Notes: generated from the sequence alone by a model not told the origin. A stretch of 64,000 nucleotides of DNA from Alopecurus myosuroides (GCA_028641055.1 CM054063.1:175570697-175634696); one strand, 5' to 3'. Positions 1-12,431 are shown, counted from the first letter of the stretch. Numbers and translations are program-made.

Positions 1-1700
1 AAGTTCTAGGGTCTTTTCTGCAAAACTGCCAATTTATTTCTCCCCGGGAGAAAAATCAGAAGATGAGTGGATAAGGTTGGCCAAGTGGGGCTCTGTGATT
101 GGATGGGCGTGCTGACTGGGCGCTGACACAATGCTGACTAAGCGCTATGTTGATTGTGTTAAGTGGTTGTATCGGGGCGTTGGATCGAGATCCAACGGGT
201 GCTTACCCTTTCGGGTTAAAAACTAATCTTGGCCGTTGAGATAGATCTGACAGCTCAGAACACCTAGGGTTACCACGCCGGCGGGTGGCGGCCGGAAAAT
301 TGAGGGCGACGGCCGGCGGCGCATACGGTGGTCGGTGTTGACGTTTTAGGGGGGTTCCAGGGCACGGGGAGGCCACCACGGGGCGTGGCGCGAGACAGCG
401 AACATGATGGCGACAACGACAAGCTCAGTCGCTTCCGGGACTGGCGAAAAACCACAGACGGAGGCGGCGCGGGCTCCGGCAATGTCGTATGCTTTCCCCA
501 ATACACCTGCGGACGGGAAAAACGGTTAGGGAGGGCGCAAGGACAAGGGGCTAGACTAGGGGTGGTCTCGGGCTCGCACATGGTCGTACCTCACATGAAT
601 CGAAGGAAAACTGCGGCGGCTCTACGAAGCTCCGGTGAGCAATTTCTTCAACGTGACGGCGCGATTAGGAGAGGGAATAGAGGGGAAAGGAGGAGGGCCG
701 TCGGGATTTATGGAGATAAAAAGGGGGGCTGCAATCAGTTGCGTTAATCGCCCGTAATCAGGGCGCTTAAAATCATCAAAAACGGGCGTCGGTTTCCTTC
801 GCGTGAAGAAGACGACGATGGCGTCACCGCCTGTATCACCGTGGGACCCACCTTCAGGAGAGAGAAAGCGAGAGAGAGTGGTCGGGATGCTGTTGGGTCC
901 GTGTTCTTGGGCCGCTTGGTTTCTGCACGAGCGGGGGAGAGAGGATAAGGAAATGGGCCGGCCCGGTTGGGCTCTTTCTCTGTCTCTTCCTTTTCTGCCC
1001 CTTTTTTTGTTCTTTTTTTAACCTGTTTCCTCCTTTTCTAAATAACTTCTGGTATGAAAAAACAATTAGCATCAAACCAATTTCTACATTCATAAAATAT
1101 CAATATCTTTCTAACAGGACCAAATGTTTGGGGTTTTCATCATTTTGAACTTTTTCAATTTTTAAATTCCATTGAATTTATAATTTCCTTATTATTCCAA
1201 TTAAATGGAAAATGACAAGTAAAAGAGAAAATGAGTTTGATAAAATTTCAGTAGCTTTATAATGATCCAATGCTATTTTCCAAAACCCTTTCAATTTGTT
1301 TTCATATCTTTAAAATTTTAACTTATGAAGAAAACATATTAGTTACTTAATAGAAAGATAGGAAATAGAAATATGGTTTAAATAATTTCATTAATATTTC
1401 TATTATTCAATTATTGTTTTCTAGTTCCTTTAAAAAAATTATATTCTCAACATGTGAGCAAATCACTAACTATAACTTATTAACATAATCAAAATAGATA
1501 ATCAATTAATAAATTTTGAATTGGGGGTGAGTAAGAACAGAGAGATTTTCTCAAATGAAAACATTTTTTTCTCAAAGTATTTAACTTGTTTTCTTTTATT
1601 TTTTGCATCTCATTTGGTTTTTGGTGACTTGCATAACATGAAAACAAAAAGTTTCAATTTTTTGTGATTTTTGAGTTTTCCAAAAATCAGGGATGTCACA
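1..1700 (-). mobile_element. Partial long LTR, chromovirus-like Ty3/gypsy (minus orientation)
   Basis: Read on the minus strand, the LTR begins at 1700 with TGTGACATCCCTG, a start like those of the long LTRs of elements D, E and F (TGTAACAYCC). It has the same internal layout: an AT-rich stretch (1020-1690), then a GC-rich stretch with short random ORFs (240-960). The other end lies outside the window, so no duplication can be checked. The ORFs over the GC-rich part are proline/arginine-rich with no recognisable domain, and I do not regard them as genes. The superfamily call rests on terminal sequence and composition only. Confidence 0.6.
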
Positions 1701-2735
1701 CTAGGGTTTTGGGGTTACGAGGTTATCGGGGTTTGGGGGTTATTACGGTATGACATAACTTCAAATGACCATAACTAATTAAAAAAAATCAAAAATGGAA
1801 ACGAAGCATAGTTTGTCAGCTTATAAGATATAGTTACTAGAAAAAAATATATAAACATGCTATAGGAACATTTTCAAGAAAAATTATTTCACAATCGAGC
1901 CATCAAAATCAGGTTCAAATGACCATAACTAATTCAAAAAAATCAAAAAAAATGCACGGCAAGCTCACATAGCCGTCATATGTGACATGGTTATGAGAAA
2001 AAAAATATAAACTCGGTGTCAAGACATTTTCATGAAAAAGGATTCTCAGAAATGAGCAACTGTGTATAGACATGTTCAGAGTTCGATGGAGAGTGAAGGA
2101 GGGTTTTGTTTTTGAAAAAAATCAAATAAATCGAAAAAATCACCAATGCTTCCTCTTGGAGTGAATAAGATGGTTCTAAACTTACTTTTAAATTTTCATA
2201 TCTCAAATGTGTGTTTTGGTGGTTTTCAATTAAAAGGATTTTTTCAAAAAATAAATAAATAATATGCAAAACAATTCAATAAATAGTGAGACTTTGACTG
2301 TACACTATTTAGATGGAATAAGTGTCACCTAAAAAATATTGGCTCATTTAGAGAAGGTCGAAAAAAACTTGATTACAAATGGGGCTGTTTACCCTAGATT
2401 TAAAGCTCATTTGTAGCACGTTTCTCCTTCGGATTGATCATCTTCAAATATTGGGGTTCAAATGTTGGTGAAAGTTCAACTTTAGCTCAAACAAGTACTA
2501 AAGAGCAACATACTTGAAATTTTTGTAGAACTTCAACTTTGGCTCAAATTATAATTTTGTTCCAAATTCAAATATTGCTTCAAATTCAACCTTTGTTTCA
2601 AATATGCATTCTGCCTCACATATGATACTGAAGCACAAACAATATTATTAATACTTATAAGTTGTCACAAGATCTAAAGTTGACAACACAAACACCTAAC
2701 TACAAATCCATCAAATTCAAATTCATAGTTCGAAT
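1701..2735. repeat. AT-rich spacer with a ~155-bp direct repeat pair
   Basis: No coding sequence is visible. Two diverged direct copies start at 1762 and 1917 with the shared opening caaatgaccataactaatt, followed by similar A-rich blocks, giving a period of about 155 bp. The stretch lies just beyond the 3' end of the MULE transposase and may be its subterminal region, but I could not find a terminal inverted repeat. Confidence 0.5.
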
Positions 2736-4643
2736 TCAAATCTTCGACCTGCTCCTTATGTGAGCAGATGGCTTCACCGTCTTGCTCCGTGTTTCCCTAG
2801 CTGGAGTACTCTTTGGAATCATCTTGTTCCTTCTGATCCTCCCTTGGGGTTTTGGCCGTGGAGGTGGTGACAGAGTAATTCCACCCGGCGAGCACTCGAC
2901 GACAAGTTGACTGTCATCTGTGTGCTTAGTAATCCTTAAAGGAACAACTGGTACAATTACTTTGTCCTCTTCTTCTCTTATAGCTTCAAAACCATCAAGA
3001 GCCATGAATTCAAATTCTAAGCCATCCAATGATGACTGAACTTCATTTTCTTGGGCTCTATCCTCTTCTTCTCTTATAGCTTCCTCTCTACACCTTTTCT
3101 TACCTCTGCCTCCATTTATCCTAGTGCTGAGAAATAAAATTATAAGACATATGGAGAAAAGAGAAAAAATGCATAAAAAAGGGAATGCACACACATACCA
3201 AGGTGCTGCTTCAACGAGGAGTGCATCTTCAGACTCAATTGCTGCTGCATGGTCCCCTCCATCTTCAATCTCCATTGCTGATGCATTCTCCTCTGCATTT
3301 GTTGCTGTCCATCAGTCCTCTTCTCCAAATGATGCATCCACTGGATTGGAACAAAGCCTAGCAATGTGCCCCAGAATTCCACATTTTTTGCACGCCCCCT
3401 TTTTTGGTACACGACGCTTTTCACCTGCTCTGTACCTGTTTTTTCTTGGTCTTCCTGGTGGTCTAGTCAGTAAAGGAGAGTGGAGTTTGAAACCTGGATC
3501 TACTATGTTCCATTGGTCTTTTCCCACGAGTGAAGGCACATTGTGAGCATAAGCAGCCTTAAATTTAGCAACAGAGAAATACTCAGAGCAATACTGATCA
3601 ACTTCACCATCTTCATCCCCAATCAGAGTTATCAGATGTTGAGCATGTATGCATGGCTTCCCACGAATCTGCCATTTCCTACAACTGCATTTCCTAGTGG
3701 CTAGGTTCACTGGATACCTCCATTCCCTATTTTTAATGTCAGTGTACGCTACCTCAGCATCGTATGTCGATGATCGAATGCATCTCATCTTTAGTGCTCT
3801 TGCCTTGTGATGCAATGACTTAATCAGTGATGGGAGTATAACATGGCCAACATATTGTGTTTCAGCAATTCTTCTGCAAAGAGCCATCTTTATCATGATC
3901 ATCTGCCTCATCTTGTCAAACGCTTACCAAACCAAATAACCCTTCACTAACTTGTACTTTGCATTGAAGCATTCCGCAAGATTACTGGTCACATAGTCTA
4001 TTTTGCATATGGTGTTAAATTTTCTTCTTGACCACACCTTTCCATGATGTGCTTCCATATACTCCTTCACCTCTGGATGTTTCTAAACATACAACACTCT
4101 CAAATGGTGCTCATGCTTCCTTTGGCTGCATGTGTATGATGCTGGCCATAAGTTCTCATCAAAAACTTTTCCTTTGAACTTCTTTTTAAAATTTTGCGCT
4201 AGGTGTCGCATACATTCCCTATGCTCCACTCCAAGGAATACAATTTCTACTGAACTCTTTAGACCTTCGCAAGCATCTGTATGTATAGCTAAACCTTTGG
4301 ATGTGCCTATAATGTTGCGCAACTACTGCAGAAACCAGACCCAACTTTCCACAGACTCTGCCTCCAAAACACCAAATGAACCTCGGAATAGCCCGTTGTG
4401 TCCATCAACTACAGAAGTTGCTACTAGCTGTCCTCTCCATCTTCCAGTCAAATGGGCAGAATCTACAGCCAAATAAGGCCTGCATCCATCAAGAAACCCC
4501 TGCCAACAAGCCTTGAAACATACAAAAGCCCTTCTGAAGCACTCCTTCTAAAATGCCTTCCCTTTTATTTTGAATGGAACTGTATTCTTGTAAATTTCTA
4601 CAACACTACCTGCACTAGCCATCTCCACTTCAGCCTTGAAGAT
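2736..4643 (-). pseudogene. Mutator-like element (MULE) transposase, broken
   Basis: One minus-strand frame runs from 4643 to about 3312 and reads as a plant MuDR/MULE transposase. In order it shows the DDE-core start (DGCRPYLAVDSAHLTGRW, near 4430-4490), a second core block containing HTDACEGLKS (near 4240-4290), a SWIM zinc finger (CSCRKWQIRGKPCIHA, near 3650-3690) and a CCHC knuckle (CKKCGILGHIARLC, near 3345-3385). It is broken by in-frame stops at 4548-4550, 4323-4325, 4083-4085 (all TAG) and 3924-3926 (TAA). A likely GT-AG intron (about 3198 to 3127 or 3121) precedes a basic, proline-rich C-terminal tail ending at 2736. The N-terminus is cut by element B at 4644. It would have bound and cut element ends in the nucleus; it cannot encode a full protein now. 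Confidence 0.9.
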
Positions 4644-6200
4644 TGATACATCTCCAACGTATCTATAATTTCTGATGCTCCATGATCATATTTTGCCAAT
4701 TGCTACTTGTTTTCTCCCTTATTTATAGCACTTTTTTACGTTTTCCAGGACTAACCTATTAACAAGATGCCAAGTGCCAGTTCCCTGTTTTCTACTGTTT
4801 TTGGTTTCAGAAAAGTTGTTCTCCAAACATTGTCAGAATTGGACCCCACAAAGCCCGAAGTTCCTATTTTCCCCGGAAGCATCCAGAACACCAAAGAGGA
4901 GTCGAAGACGGGCAACAGGGGGGCCACACCATAGGGTGGCACGCGTCCCCCTGGCCGCTCCACCTATAGGTGTGGGGCCCCTGGAGCTCCACCGCCTCTG
5001 CCCTTTCGCCTATGTAAGACCCCCGGATGGAAAACCCTAAACACCTGATCAAAAATCCCCGAAAAGTTCTGCAGTCGCTCTCACCTTCCACCCTAGATCA
5101 GGGGGGTTCTGAAGCTGTTTCCGGCACCCTGCCAGAGAGGAGATCATCACCGGAGGCTTCTACATCACCATGCCTGCCTCAGGAGTGATGCGTGAGTAGT
5201 TCATCCTTGGACTACAGGTTCGTAGATGTAGCTAGATGGTTGTCTTCTCCTCGTATGCCTCCATGTTTAGATCTTGTGAGCTGCTTATCATGATCGATAT
5301 TGATCTTATGTAATTATATATGTTGTGTTTGCTGGGGTCCGATGAATATTGAACTTATGCCAAGTTCATTATAGTCTTTATTTGTCTTGCACGCGTTCCG
5401 TTGCTAGTGGTTACTCTGGACAAGTAGTTGCTAGTGACTCCAAGAGGGAGTATTTATGCTCGATAGTGGGTTCATGCCTCCTTTTTTCCTTGCTCGAGTG
5501 ACAGAAACGTGAAGGGGGAGGATGTGATGTTGCCATTAGGGAGAAAACAGCGGTGAGAGTGCCCGCGTGCATAATCATTGCTTACATTACACACTTTATT
5601 TAATGCAATTGTCTGTTGCTTCCAACTTAATACCTAAGGGGGTTTGGATGATAACCTGAGTGTGGATTATTAGTCATAGATGCAGATGGATGTCGGTCTA
5701 TGTATCTTGTTGTAATGCCTGCACTAAATATCATAGTAATCTTCATGTCATATTGTGCACTACGGTTCAACCTATATTTGTCAATTGCCCAGCTGTAATT
5801 TGTTTACCCAACATGCTATGTTTTTTGGAGAAACACCACTCGTGAAACTATGAACCCCGGGCCATTTTCAACACTGTTAAACTAACCACAACAATTTCCT
5901 GCTTTCTTTACTACAAGCATACACTGTTTTACACACTATACATCTAATCTTTTTTCAGCAAGACCGGTGAGATTGACAACCTCACTGTACCGTTGGGGCA
6001 AAGTATTTTTTTTGTGTTGTGTGCAGGTTCCACGTTGTTGCTGACACCGGTGGAGCGCCAGCACCACCGTCAGTGGTATCAACCTTCCGAAGGTCCTCTT
6101 TTTCCTAATGGATTGATAACCCTGGTTCTTAACTAAGGGGAAAACTCCTACCGATGTGCTCATCATACCCTCCTCTTGGGGTTCCCAACAAAGTGCATCA
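4644..6200 (+). mobile_element. Element B 5' LTR, Athila-type Ty3/gypsy
   Basis: The LTR starts TGATACATCTCCAACGT and ends GTGCATCA directly before a primer-binding-like site. The 1557-bp length and the sequence match my memory of the Sabrina/WHAM-type Athila LTRs of Triticeae. The likely target-site duplication is AAGAT (4639-4643), but the element's other end lies beyond the window. It is inserted in the MULE transposase. ORFs on either strand here are short and unrelated to known proteins. Confidence 0.8.
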
Positions 6201-6209
6201 AGGATTTTC

Positions 6210-6227
6210 TGGTGCCGTTGCCGGCGA
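6210..6227 (+). promoter_or_regulatory. Primer binding site of element B
   Basis: TGGTGCCGTTGCCGGCGA lies ten bases after the LTR end. It differs at two positions from the site TGGCGCCGTTGCCGGGGA usual in Athila elements (tRNA-Asp type). Both differences look like ordinary decay. Confidence 0.75.
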
Positions 6228-6392
6228 GAAGGAAATCTTATGGCAAGGGGAGTCTCTCACTCTCAACCTCTTTATTTTGTTTATTGTCCTGTTTTTATTT
6301 TTGTCTTGTTTTGCTTCTCTTTATCAAAAACACACAAAAAATTAGTTTACTTCAGATTTGTTATTTATATTGCTTGCTTTTATTCTGCTAAA

Positions 6393-6775
6393 ATGAGTTC
6401 TTCTGAGAATACTAAGTTGTGTGATTTCACTAGCACAAACAACAATGATTTTATTTGTACACCTATTGCTCCACCTGCTCCTACTGCTGCTTTCTATGAG
6501 ATTAAGCCTGCTTTATTAAATCTTGTTATGAAAGAGCAATTTTATGGTATTAGTACTGATGATGCTGTTGCCCACCTTAATAATTTTGTTGAACTATGTG
6601 AGATGCAAAAATATAAAGATGTGGATGGAGATATTATTAAACTGAAATTATTTCCTTTCTCTTTAAGAGGAAGAGCTAAAGAATGGTTGCTATCTTTGCC
6701 TATAAATAGTATTGATTCATGGACTAAGTGTAAAGATGCTTTCATTGGAAAATATTATCCTCCTGCTAAGATTAT
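6393..6775 (+). pseudogene. Element B gag, 5' part
   Basis: The ATG at 6393 opens a frame coding the N-terminal half of an Athila Gag with a retrotransposon-gag domain; LKLFPFSLRGRAKEWLLSLP is the characteristic stretch. The frame is open to 6775, where element A is inserted, and continues in phase at 34676. Gag would form the cytoplasmic particle that packages element RNA. The first half shows no damage, so this copy was probably readable when A inserted. The surrounding longer ORF (6156-7298) runs artificially into A's LTR. Confidence 0.85.
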
Positions 6776-7675
6776 TGTCGGGGGGATACCCCCGAGTAGG
6801 GGTAAGGCAAGTGCTAAAAGCAAGATCAGAAGAGCAGTTTTTACCAAGTTGGCTGGCTACCCGGTACCCGCTACCCGGTGGACAGGTATTCGGCCGTACT
6901 TACCAATGACCAGGAGCAAGAATCAAGGAAGTTGTATTCTTCCGAGTAGAGGAAGTGGTCCGGGTAGAGGGAATGGATTCCTACTCGGAACAGAAGTCAA
7001 CGGAGCCGTTCTGACACAGGATCCCGCGTATCCTGTGTCAGTACAGCGTGCGGTTCAACTTACGGAGTACGTGACTATCCGCACCACGGCGTGGCTACAG
7101 TGCGGTAGGCGCCTATCTAGTCCTGTCACTGACAGAGGGGACAGGACAGGGCTAGGGGCCTACCCTGTCTCACTGACAGGGGTGGACAGGTCCCATCTCG
7201 GAACGGCGCAACGACTTACGGGGCGAGTGTCAGCGGGAACCCGGAGGCGTGCGCGGTTATGCAGGGCTCCTGTCACATCCCGTTGTACTTTATGCTAGAT
7301 TTCTATTCGGCTGGGCACCAGTATATAAGGTGCCCTGCCTCCTCCTATGAGAGGTTCGCTGCATACGCTCGGAAACCAGTCGCTGCGCATTCCAAAGAGA
7401 ACACTAGAGGCAACACACAGAGAGAAGAGTGGCTACTCGGCTGTAGGCCCGATTGTATCGTGGCTACTCGGTAACACACATATAAAGAGAGAGGCAGGAG
7501 TAGGGTTGTTACCTCCACACGAGGGCCCTGAACCTGGGTAAGATCTTGGTGTTTGCAGTGTTTGTGACCTACCCCACGCAGCTACTCGTCGTGTGATCCC
7601 TCCCCGGGCACCTCCAGCGTCCATCGGCCCCAACTTTAGCCATCCCATGGCATCTGCCGTGATACCACCACGACA
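6776..7675 (+). mobile_element. Element A 5' LTR
   Basis: A 900-bp LTR starting TGTCGGGGGG and ending CACGACA. A TATA-like box (gtatataagg, about 7320-7329) sits where a transcription start about 30 bp downstream would be expected. The last 440 bp (7236-7675) align without gaps to the truncated 3' LTR with 11 substitutions by eye (2.5%). Confidence 0.9.
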
Positions 7676-8939
7676 GTTGGCGCCCACCGTGGGGCAGACA
7701 GAGGCGCTGGCTGGAGTCCATGTTCGGACGGGACTCGTTTCTGCTACTGGGGAGCGTGTGGTCTGTGGCCTTGTCCACAGATTCGGCTCCTTCGACTTCG
7801 TCACCGACAACGCCGGAGATTTCGGCGGGAGGCCCCTGCCGGCAGGCGGCTCGGTGCTCTCCTTCGGCTCGCACCTCGTTTACATCGCCACCGCCATCGT
7901 CCGCGAGTTCTCGGAGGAGGTGCTGGTCACGGACGATCCTCCTGTTGTGATCGCTGCCCGCGGAAGACCAATTGGCTGTTCTGCGGACAGCGTGGAGGTG
8001 ATGGTGGCCGGCCTGGCTGCCGATGCCGGGAAGGGCGTGGCTGCTGCCTTGGGCGTCATCGAGGATCTTGCTGGCTCGAGTGCTGGTGGGAAGACCCACA
8101 AGCCCTACGAGAAGGACTGCAACATCCCCCTCTCCACTACACCGACGATACCGGCATCCGCCGTGCGAATGGGCATGCCGCCTCCCACCGAGCTTGAGCT
8201 CTTGACCATGAGGGCGCAGCTCGACCGGCAGCGTCAGGAGTTGCTCTCCGAGCAGCTGGAGCTGGAAAAGGTTAGGCTCGAGCTTAGCCTAGATCAAAAC
8301 GAGTACAACAAGGCCCAGGGCTTTACTCCTGTTGTTAGGAAGCATAGCAAGGCAGGCGCTACTCGTCGCAACCTAGGCGCCGATTTGGCAGTCGTAGATG
8401 TGGCTCCTAGTCAAACCGCTAGCCAAAACACTGCTACCAGGCCCAGATACAACACCCTCGCCAAAACCCTTAGAGCTGCAGAGGCTGTAGCCGCAGAGTT
8501 GCCAAACCTAGCTAGCGACGCGCGCGCTAGGCAACAGGAGAGGCTCATTGAGCTGGTGTTAGAGGCTGCTAGGCAAAATGAGGAGTTCCGGAAAGCCAAT
8601 CCGGGTCCTGACGCTTGTCAGATTGTGCACTCGCGCACTGCGAGGTCCCATGACCAAGCGTCATCCCCGCATCCCAGTCGCGAGAGGGACCAGAGTGTGC
8701 ACTCTGGGAAAGGTAGAGAGATGCAGGTGTACGACCCGGTTCTCGCCGCAAAACAGCGCGCTATGCCTCGAGAATCCGGTCAGAAACACACTACTGCAGG
8801 AGCAGGCTATCAAGCCCATAAAGCTCAGAGTAAGGGACATAGCGGAGACAACGCGGGGCCTTCTCGGCGTCCTGCTGCTCAGCCTACTGGCAGAGGACGC
8901 AGCAGCCTGCTGCAGCTCAGTCGCGTGCGGCTGCGTTAG
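7593..8939 (+). pseudogene. Element A gag, N-terminal part
   Basis: The open frame starts inside the LTR (first plausible ATG at 7647) and runs straight through the primer binding site for 448 codons. The first ~170 residues are Gly/Ala/Val-rich without a domain I recognise. A charged, leucine-rich stretch around 8190-8300 (ELELLTMRAQLDRQRQELL) predicts a coiled coil, as is usual in the N-terminal part of Tat Gags. The frame ends at 8939, but the neighbouring frame carries the continuation (QPAAAQSRAAALAANP, from about 8900) into the Gag core, so a small frameshift lies near 8880-8910. The true start codon is uncertain. Confidence 0.7.
7677..7695 (+). promoter_or_regulatory. Primer binding site of element A
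   Basis: TTGGCGCCCACCGTGGGGC lies one base after the 5' LTR. This is the site I associate with Tat/Ogre elements (tRNA-Arg type, from memory). Element C has nearly the same site. Confidence 0.8.
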
Positions 8940-8950
8940 CAGCCAACCCT

Positions 8951-10808
8951 GTGGTGCAACCCGCTATCGTGCAGGAGAACAAATATGATGATGGCTACTT
9001 GGCGATGGGGCTAGCCGGTTATGCTGACCCCAAGAACGTTGCTGACCGGCTTGGTGAGCGCATGTTGGAGCCCAGTGATGCCAGGTTCAAGCTGGACAGG
9101 ATCAATCTGTCTGCGCAACTCGAGAACAAGGGGCCGCCTGGCCCAGAATGCTTTGGCGCTCGTATCATGAACGAGCCATCTGTGAACCACTTCCAGCTGG
9201 CCAGGGGGACCAAGTGCTACAATGGCAGCACCAAGCCAGAAGACTGGTTGAGTGACTTTGTCACAGCCGTGCACATTGCAGGCGGGAACCGGAGATGGGA
9301 TGTGCGGTATGTCCCGCAAATGCTTGAGGGTCCAGCTCGGACATGGCTCAACAACCTGCCCAGGGACAGTATCAATTGCTGGCTGGACTTCTCGGAAGCC
9401 TTCATCAGCAACTTCACCAGCACGTACAAGAGGCCGAATAGGCCGCAGCAGCTGTCCGCTTGCAAGCAGTGGGAAGACGAGACCGACCGCGAGTACCTTA
9501 CTCGGTGGAGCACCTTGAGGAACACCTGTGAAGGTGTGAATGAGGCCCAGGCCATTACTTGGTTTGCGCAGGGCTGCAGGCATGGCAGCATGTTGTGGCA
9601 GAAGCTGCAGCGCGAGATGCCGAGTACACTCGTGGAGACCATCAAGATTGCTGACATGTATGCACTCGGCGACCCAACTCAGCCTCTGATGGACTCCCCT
9701 GAGCCGAGAAGGAACTACAACAACAACAGCAGCAAGCACAATGATTTCCGCAACAAGCGCAGGGGCGACCGGATTGATACTCGGTATGATCCCGAGGAGG
9801 TGAATGCTGTGACCACGGCTGCTGGGAGTAGCCAGAGGCAAAAAACTGCTGGAGCCTAGTACGGGCAAAACCAGAATCAGGGCCAAGGCATCAAGAAACC
9901 ATACAGTGCTTCCCAGCAGGGTAGCGACAACTCGGGTCCTTCCCCAAACTTCATCTTCACGGAGATGAAGGATGGTCCGTGCAGCTTCCACACTCGGCAT
10001 CCGGCCAGGCCTGCCAACCACACTACTCGGCAATGCAGCTGGTGGGAACAGATCAAGAACGAGGGCCTGCCTCCTCCTCGTCCTCTGCCAGCTGCGAATG
10101 CCATTGTGCAGCCAGCTCGGGCACCTGCTCCCAGGCCGGCCGCATTCCCGAGAAGAGAGAATGTCAACCAGGTGGCTTTAGGAGCCAACCGCAACTTCAA
10201 CAACGACCGCTACCGCTACAACAACAACGACCGCAACCGCAACTTCTACACCCGCAACAACAACAGAGGCAACAACAACAACAACAACCAAGGTAACAAC
10301 AACAACGGCAACAATGGTGGTGGAGACCGCAACCAGTACCAGGAGCACCACGAGAGCTACATGATCTTCGTCACCGAGCCAGTCGACAAGCAGTCGCAGC
10401 ACAGGCGTGCGATGGAGGTAAACGCCGTCATCCCGGCAGTGGCTAACTATCTGCGCTGGTGCGACCAGGAGGTGACTTGGTCCAAGGCTGATCACCCCAA
10501 GGTGATGCCCAACCCGGGTAGCTATGCTTTGGTGCTGGATCCCACTTTTCTGGGACCCGAAAAGAATGTCCGTTTCAGTAAGGTGCTGATTGACAACGGC
10601 AGCAGCATCAACATCATGTATCTGGATACATTGTAGAAGCTCGGCCTTGACGAGAACATGCTGCTGCCCAGCAAGACCACATTCCATGGAATTGTGCCGG
10701 GGGTATCTTGTGCTCCAATCGGCCGCATCTGGATTGATGTTCTATTCGGCACCAGGGAAAACTGCCGCACCGAGTACGTCCGGTTTGAGGTGGTTGATCT
10801 TCAGAGCC
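8951..10808 (+). pseudogene. Element A gag core, zinc finger and protease (5' part)
   Basis: A single frame carries the retrotransposon-gag core (PARTWLNNLPRDSINCW, near 9330-9380), then a C-x2-H-x9-H-x4-C zinc finger (9979-10035) in place of a standard CCHC knuckle, an asparagine-rich segment (10195-10315) and an aspartic protease block (KVLIDNGSSINIMYLDTL, near 10580-10635). The protease active site reads D-N-G. TAG stops interrupt it at 9857-9859 and 10634-10636. The frame is split at 10808 by element C and resumes in phase at 24621 (VDLQS | PYHALLGRPA). Gag would form particles and the protease would mature the polyprotein. Confidence 0.88.
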
Positions 10809-11279
10809 TGTCGTGGGATAATCACGGCAGACGTTACCGGGGGTAACTTGTCTTGGGGCAAATCGACTCTGGTGTTTGGGAGAGGGTTTAGCTCAAGGGA
10901 AACCATGGTGATATGCGATCTGGTAGCCGGCAATCAAGTCACCGAGTCTCCAATCTGAATATATTATCTCAACTCTCGTGTTACAAGGGATACTCGATAT
11001 CTCGCAATCTCCATCTCGTAAGCTTGTGTATCCTAACCCTATGGACCGGCTTATATAGTATCCGGACCCCCTGGCTTACTATCCAAGGCGTACTCTGAAT
11101 CCTACCCGGACACTGCTTGCAAACCCTAAACTTCCTTATCGGAACCCACAATCCGGGTTACGAGGCCTACACTACTGGGCCTTCTAGAAGCTCCTTTTCC
11201 CTAAGCCGGGTCTTGCGCAGCGTCCTTTGGGCCGAGTTACTCCTTGGCGTTAGCCTACCGGGTTATCATCCCTCCATCA
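10809..11279 (-). mobile_element. Element C 3' LTR
   Basis: 471 bp, TGTCGTGGG...CCTCCATCA on the plus strand, nearly identical to 24146-24615. It includes a tatatag motif (about 11054) that is disrupted in the other copy by a 1-bp deletion. Confidence 0.93.
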
Positions 11280-11290
11280 GTAGTCCCCAG
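11280..11290 (-). promoter_or_regulatory. Polypurine tract of element C
   Basis: Read on the minus strand, CTGGGGACTAC lies directly before the 3' LTR start TGATGG. Element G has the close counterpart CTGGGGGCTAC. This is the expected plus-strand primer. Confidence 0.75.
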
Positions 11291-12431
11291 AATAGCTTGG
11301 GCTTCACGAGATCCTCCTTGAAGCGCACGCTATTCCCTGCAAAAATAACAAACATACAAATTCATAGAGGCCGGGTTAGGTTTGCTTTAATAAACAGCTA
11401 CGCCTAACTCCATTGGTGGTCCATATAATAACCCGGCTTTCTCTGAGTCCATCTTTACTTTTCCGGGTCAATGTTCCGAGGAAAATGCAGAAGACCCGGC
11501 TTATTTCACTCGTTAATTGATCCGGATATCACGGAAGAGATTTGCTTCCTATCCATTCCGGATATCTCGTCCCAGCACTTAACGCGTATCCCAAAATATC
11601 AGGACGGGTATCCCTTATGCCGAAATTTTTGGTTCCCGCTCGCCGGCCTAGGTTTCCCCACCCGTACCTATAAATAGGTGCCTAGGGGGTGACCTAAACC
11701 TAACGGCTCATTTCTTCCACCTTCTTCTTCCTCACCGGCGCTCTCTCCCCCGAGCTCGTGCAGCACCGCCACGGAGACCTCGGGCACACCATCGGAGCAA
11801 AGCCGCCGTCAGCTACGCTCATCCACAGTTTGCTCCGCGCCACCGCCAGTTTCTGTCGCCGCGCCCTCGAGCTGCCCGCCGGGAGTCGCAAGGGGGCACC
11901 ACGACTGCGCCATCTGCCGCCGCCGCGCCCTTCTCCAATCCACACCGGTAAGCCTCCTATTTTCATTGATTTAGCTTCTAATTTCTCCATTTGACCTAGA
12001 TTGGATCTAGATCCACCCGCGGGCCGTTTCGTGTCCCACGCCGAATTAGATCGCTCATCTTCACTCTAGTTCGTTCAATTGCTCAATTCTTGACCCCACA
12101 GTACTTTCCTATCGCTTGCAATCGTTAATTTCTCCGTGAAATCATCCGCCAATTTTCCAATCTAGGTGTAGCTCGTCCAAATTTCCGCGGCTGTTCTTTG
12201 ATACCTGAACAATCCACCACTTCCGGTTCTTTTATCCACACACTAGATAACAGGCAATCAACCTCTTTTCATAATTGCTCGCTGATACTTAGATATCCCA
12301 TAACTTCTGTACTGCTCGTCGATACCCGGATAGTTCGTAGTTTTCATACTTCTTATCTATACTCGGACAACTCATAGCTTCCGAGTCTCATGCTTTACAC
12401 CTCTTCGTCTTGTGCTTTGCAGATTGAACCA
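11291..12431 (+). promoter_or_regulatory. Promoter and 5' UTR of the element C antisense gene
   Basis: A clear TATA box (TATAAATA, 11669-11676) is followed by a pyrimidine-rich leader. A likely 5' UTR intron runs from the donor GGTAAGCC at about 11949 to the acceptor TTTGCAG at about 12422, just before the ATG at 12432. The stretch upstream of the TATA box (11291-11660) is unremarkable CCGG-rich DNA. Element G has a TATAAATA box in the same relative place. Confidence 0.65.

Noticed and set aside
270..1093. Overlapping ORFs on both strands in the GC-rich part of the left LTR
   Set aside because: Low-complexity Pro/Arg/Ser text, no domain, and ORFs open on both strands at once as expected from GC-rich sequence.
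10195..10315. CRISPR-like or other regular array at the CAA/AAC-rich tract in element A gag
   Set aside because: It is a trinucleotide-rich coding tract for asparagine, without unit-spacer structure.
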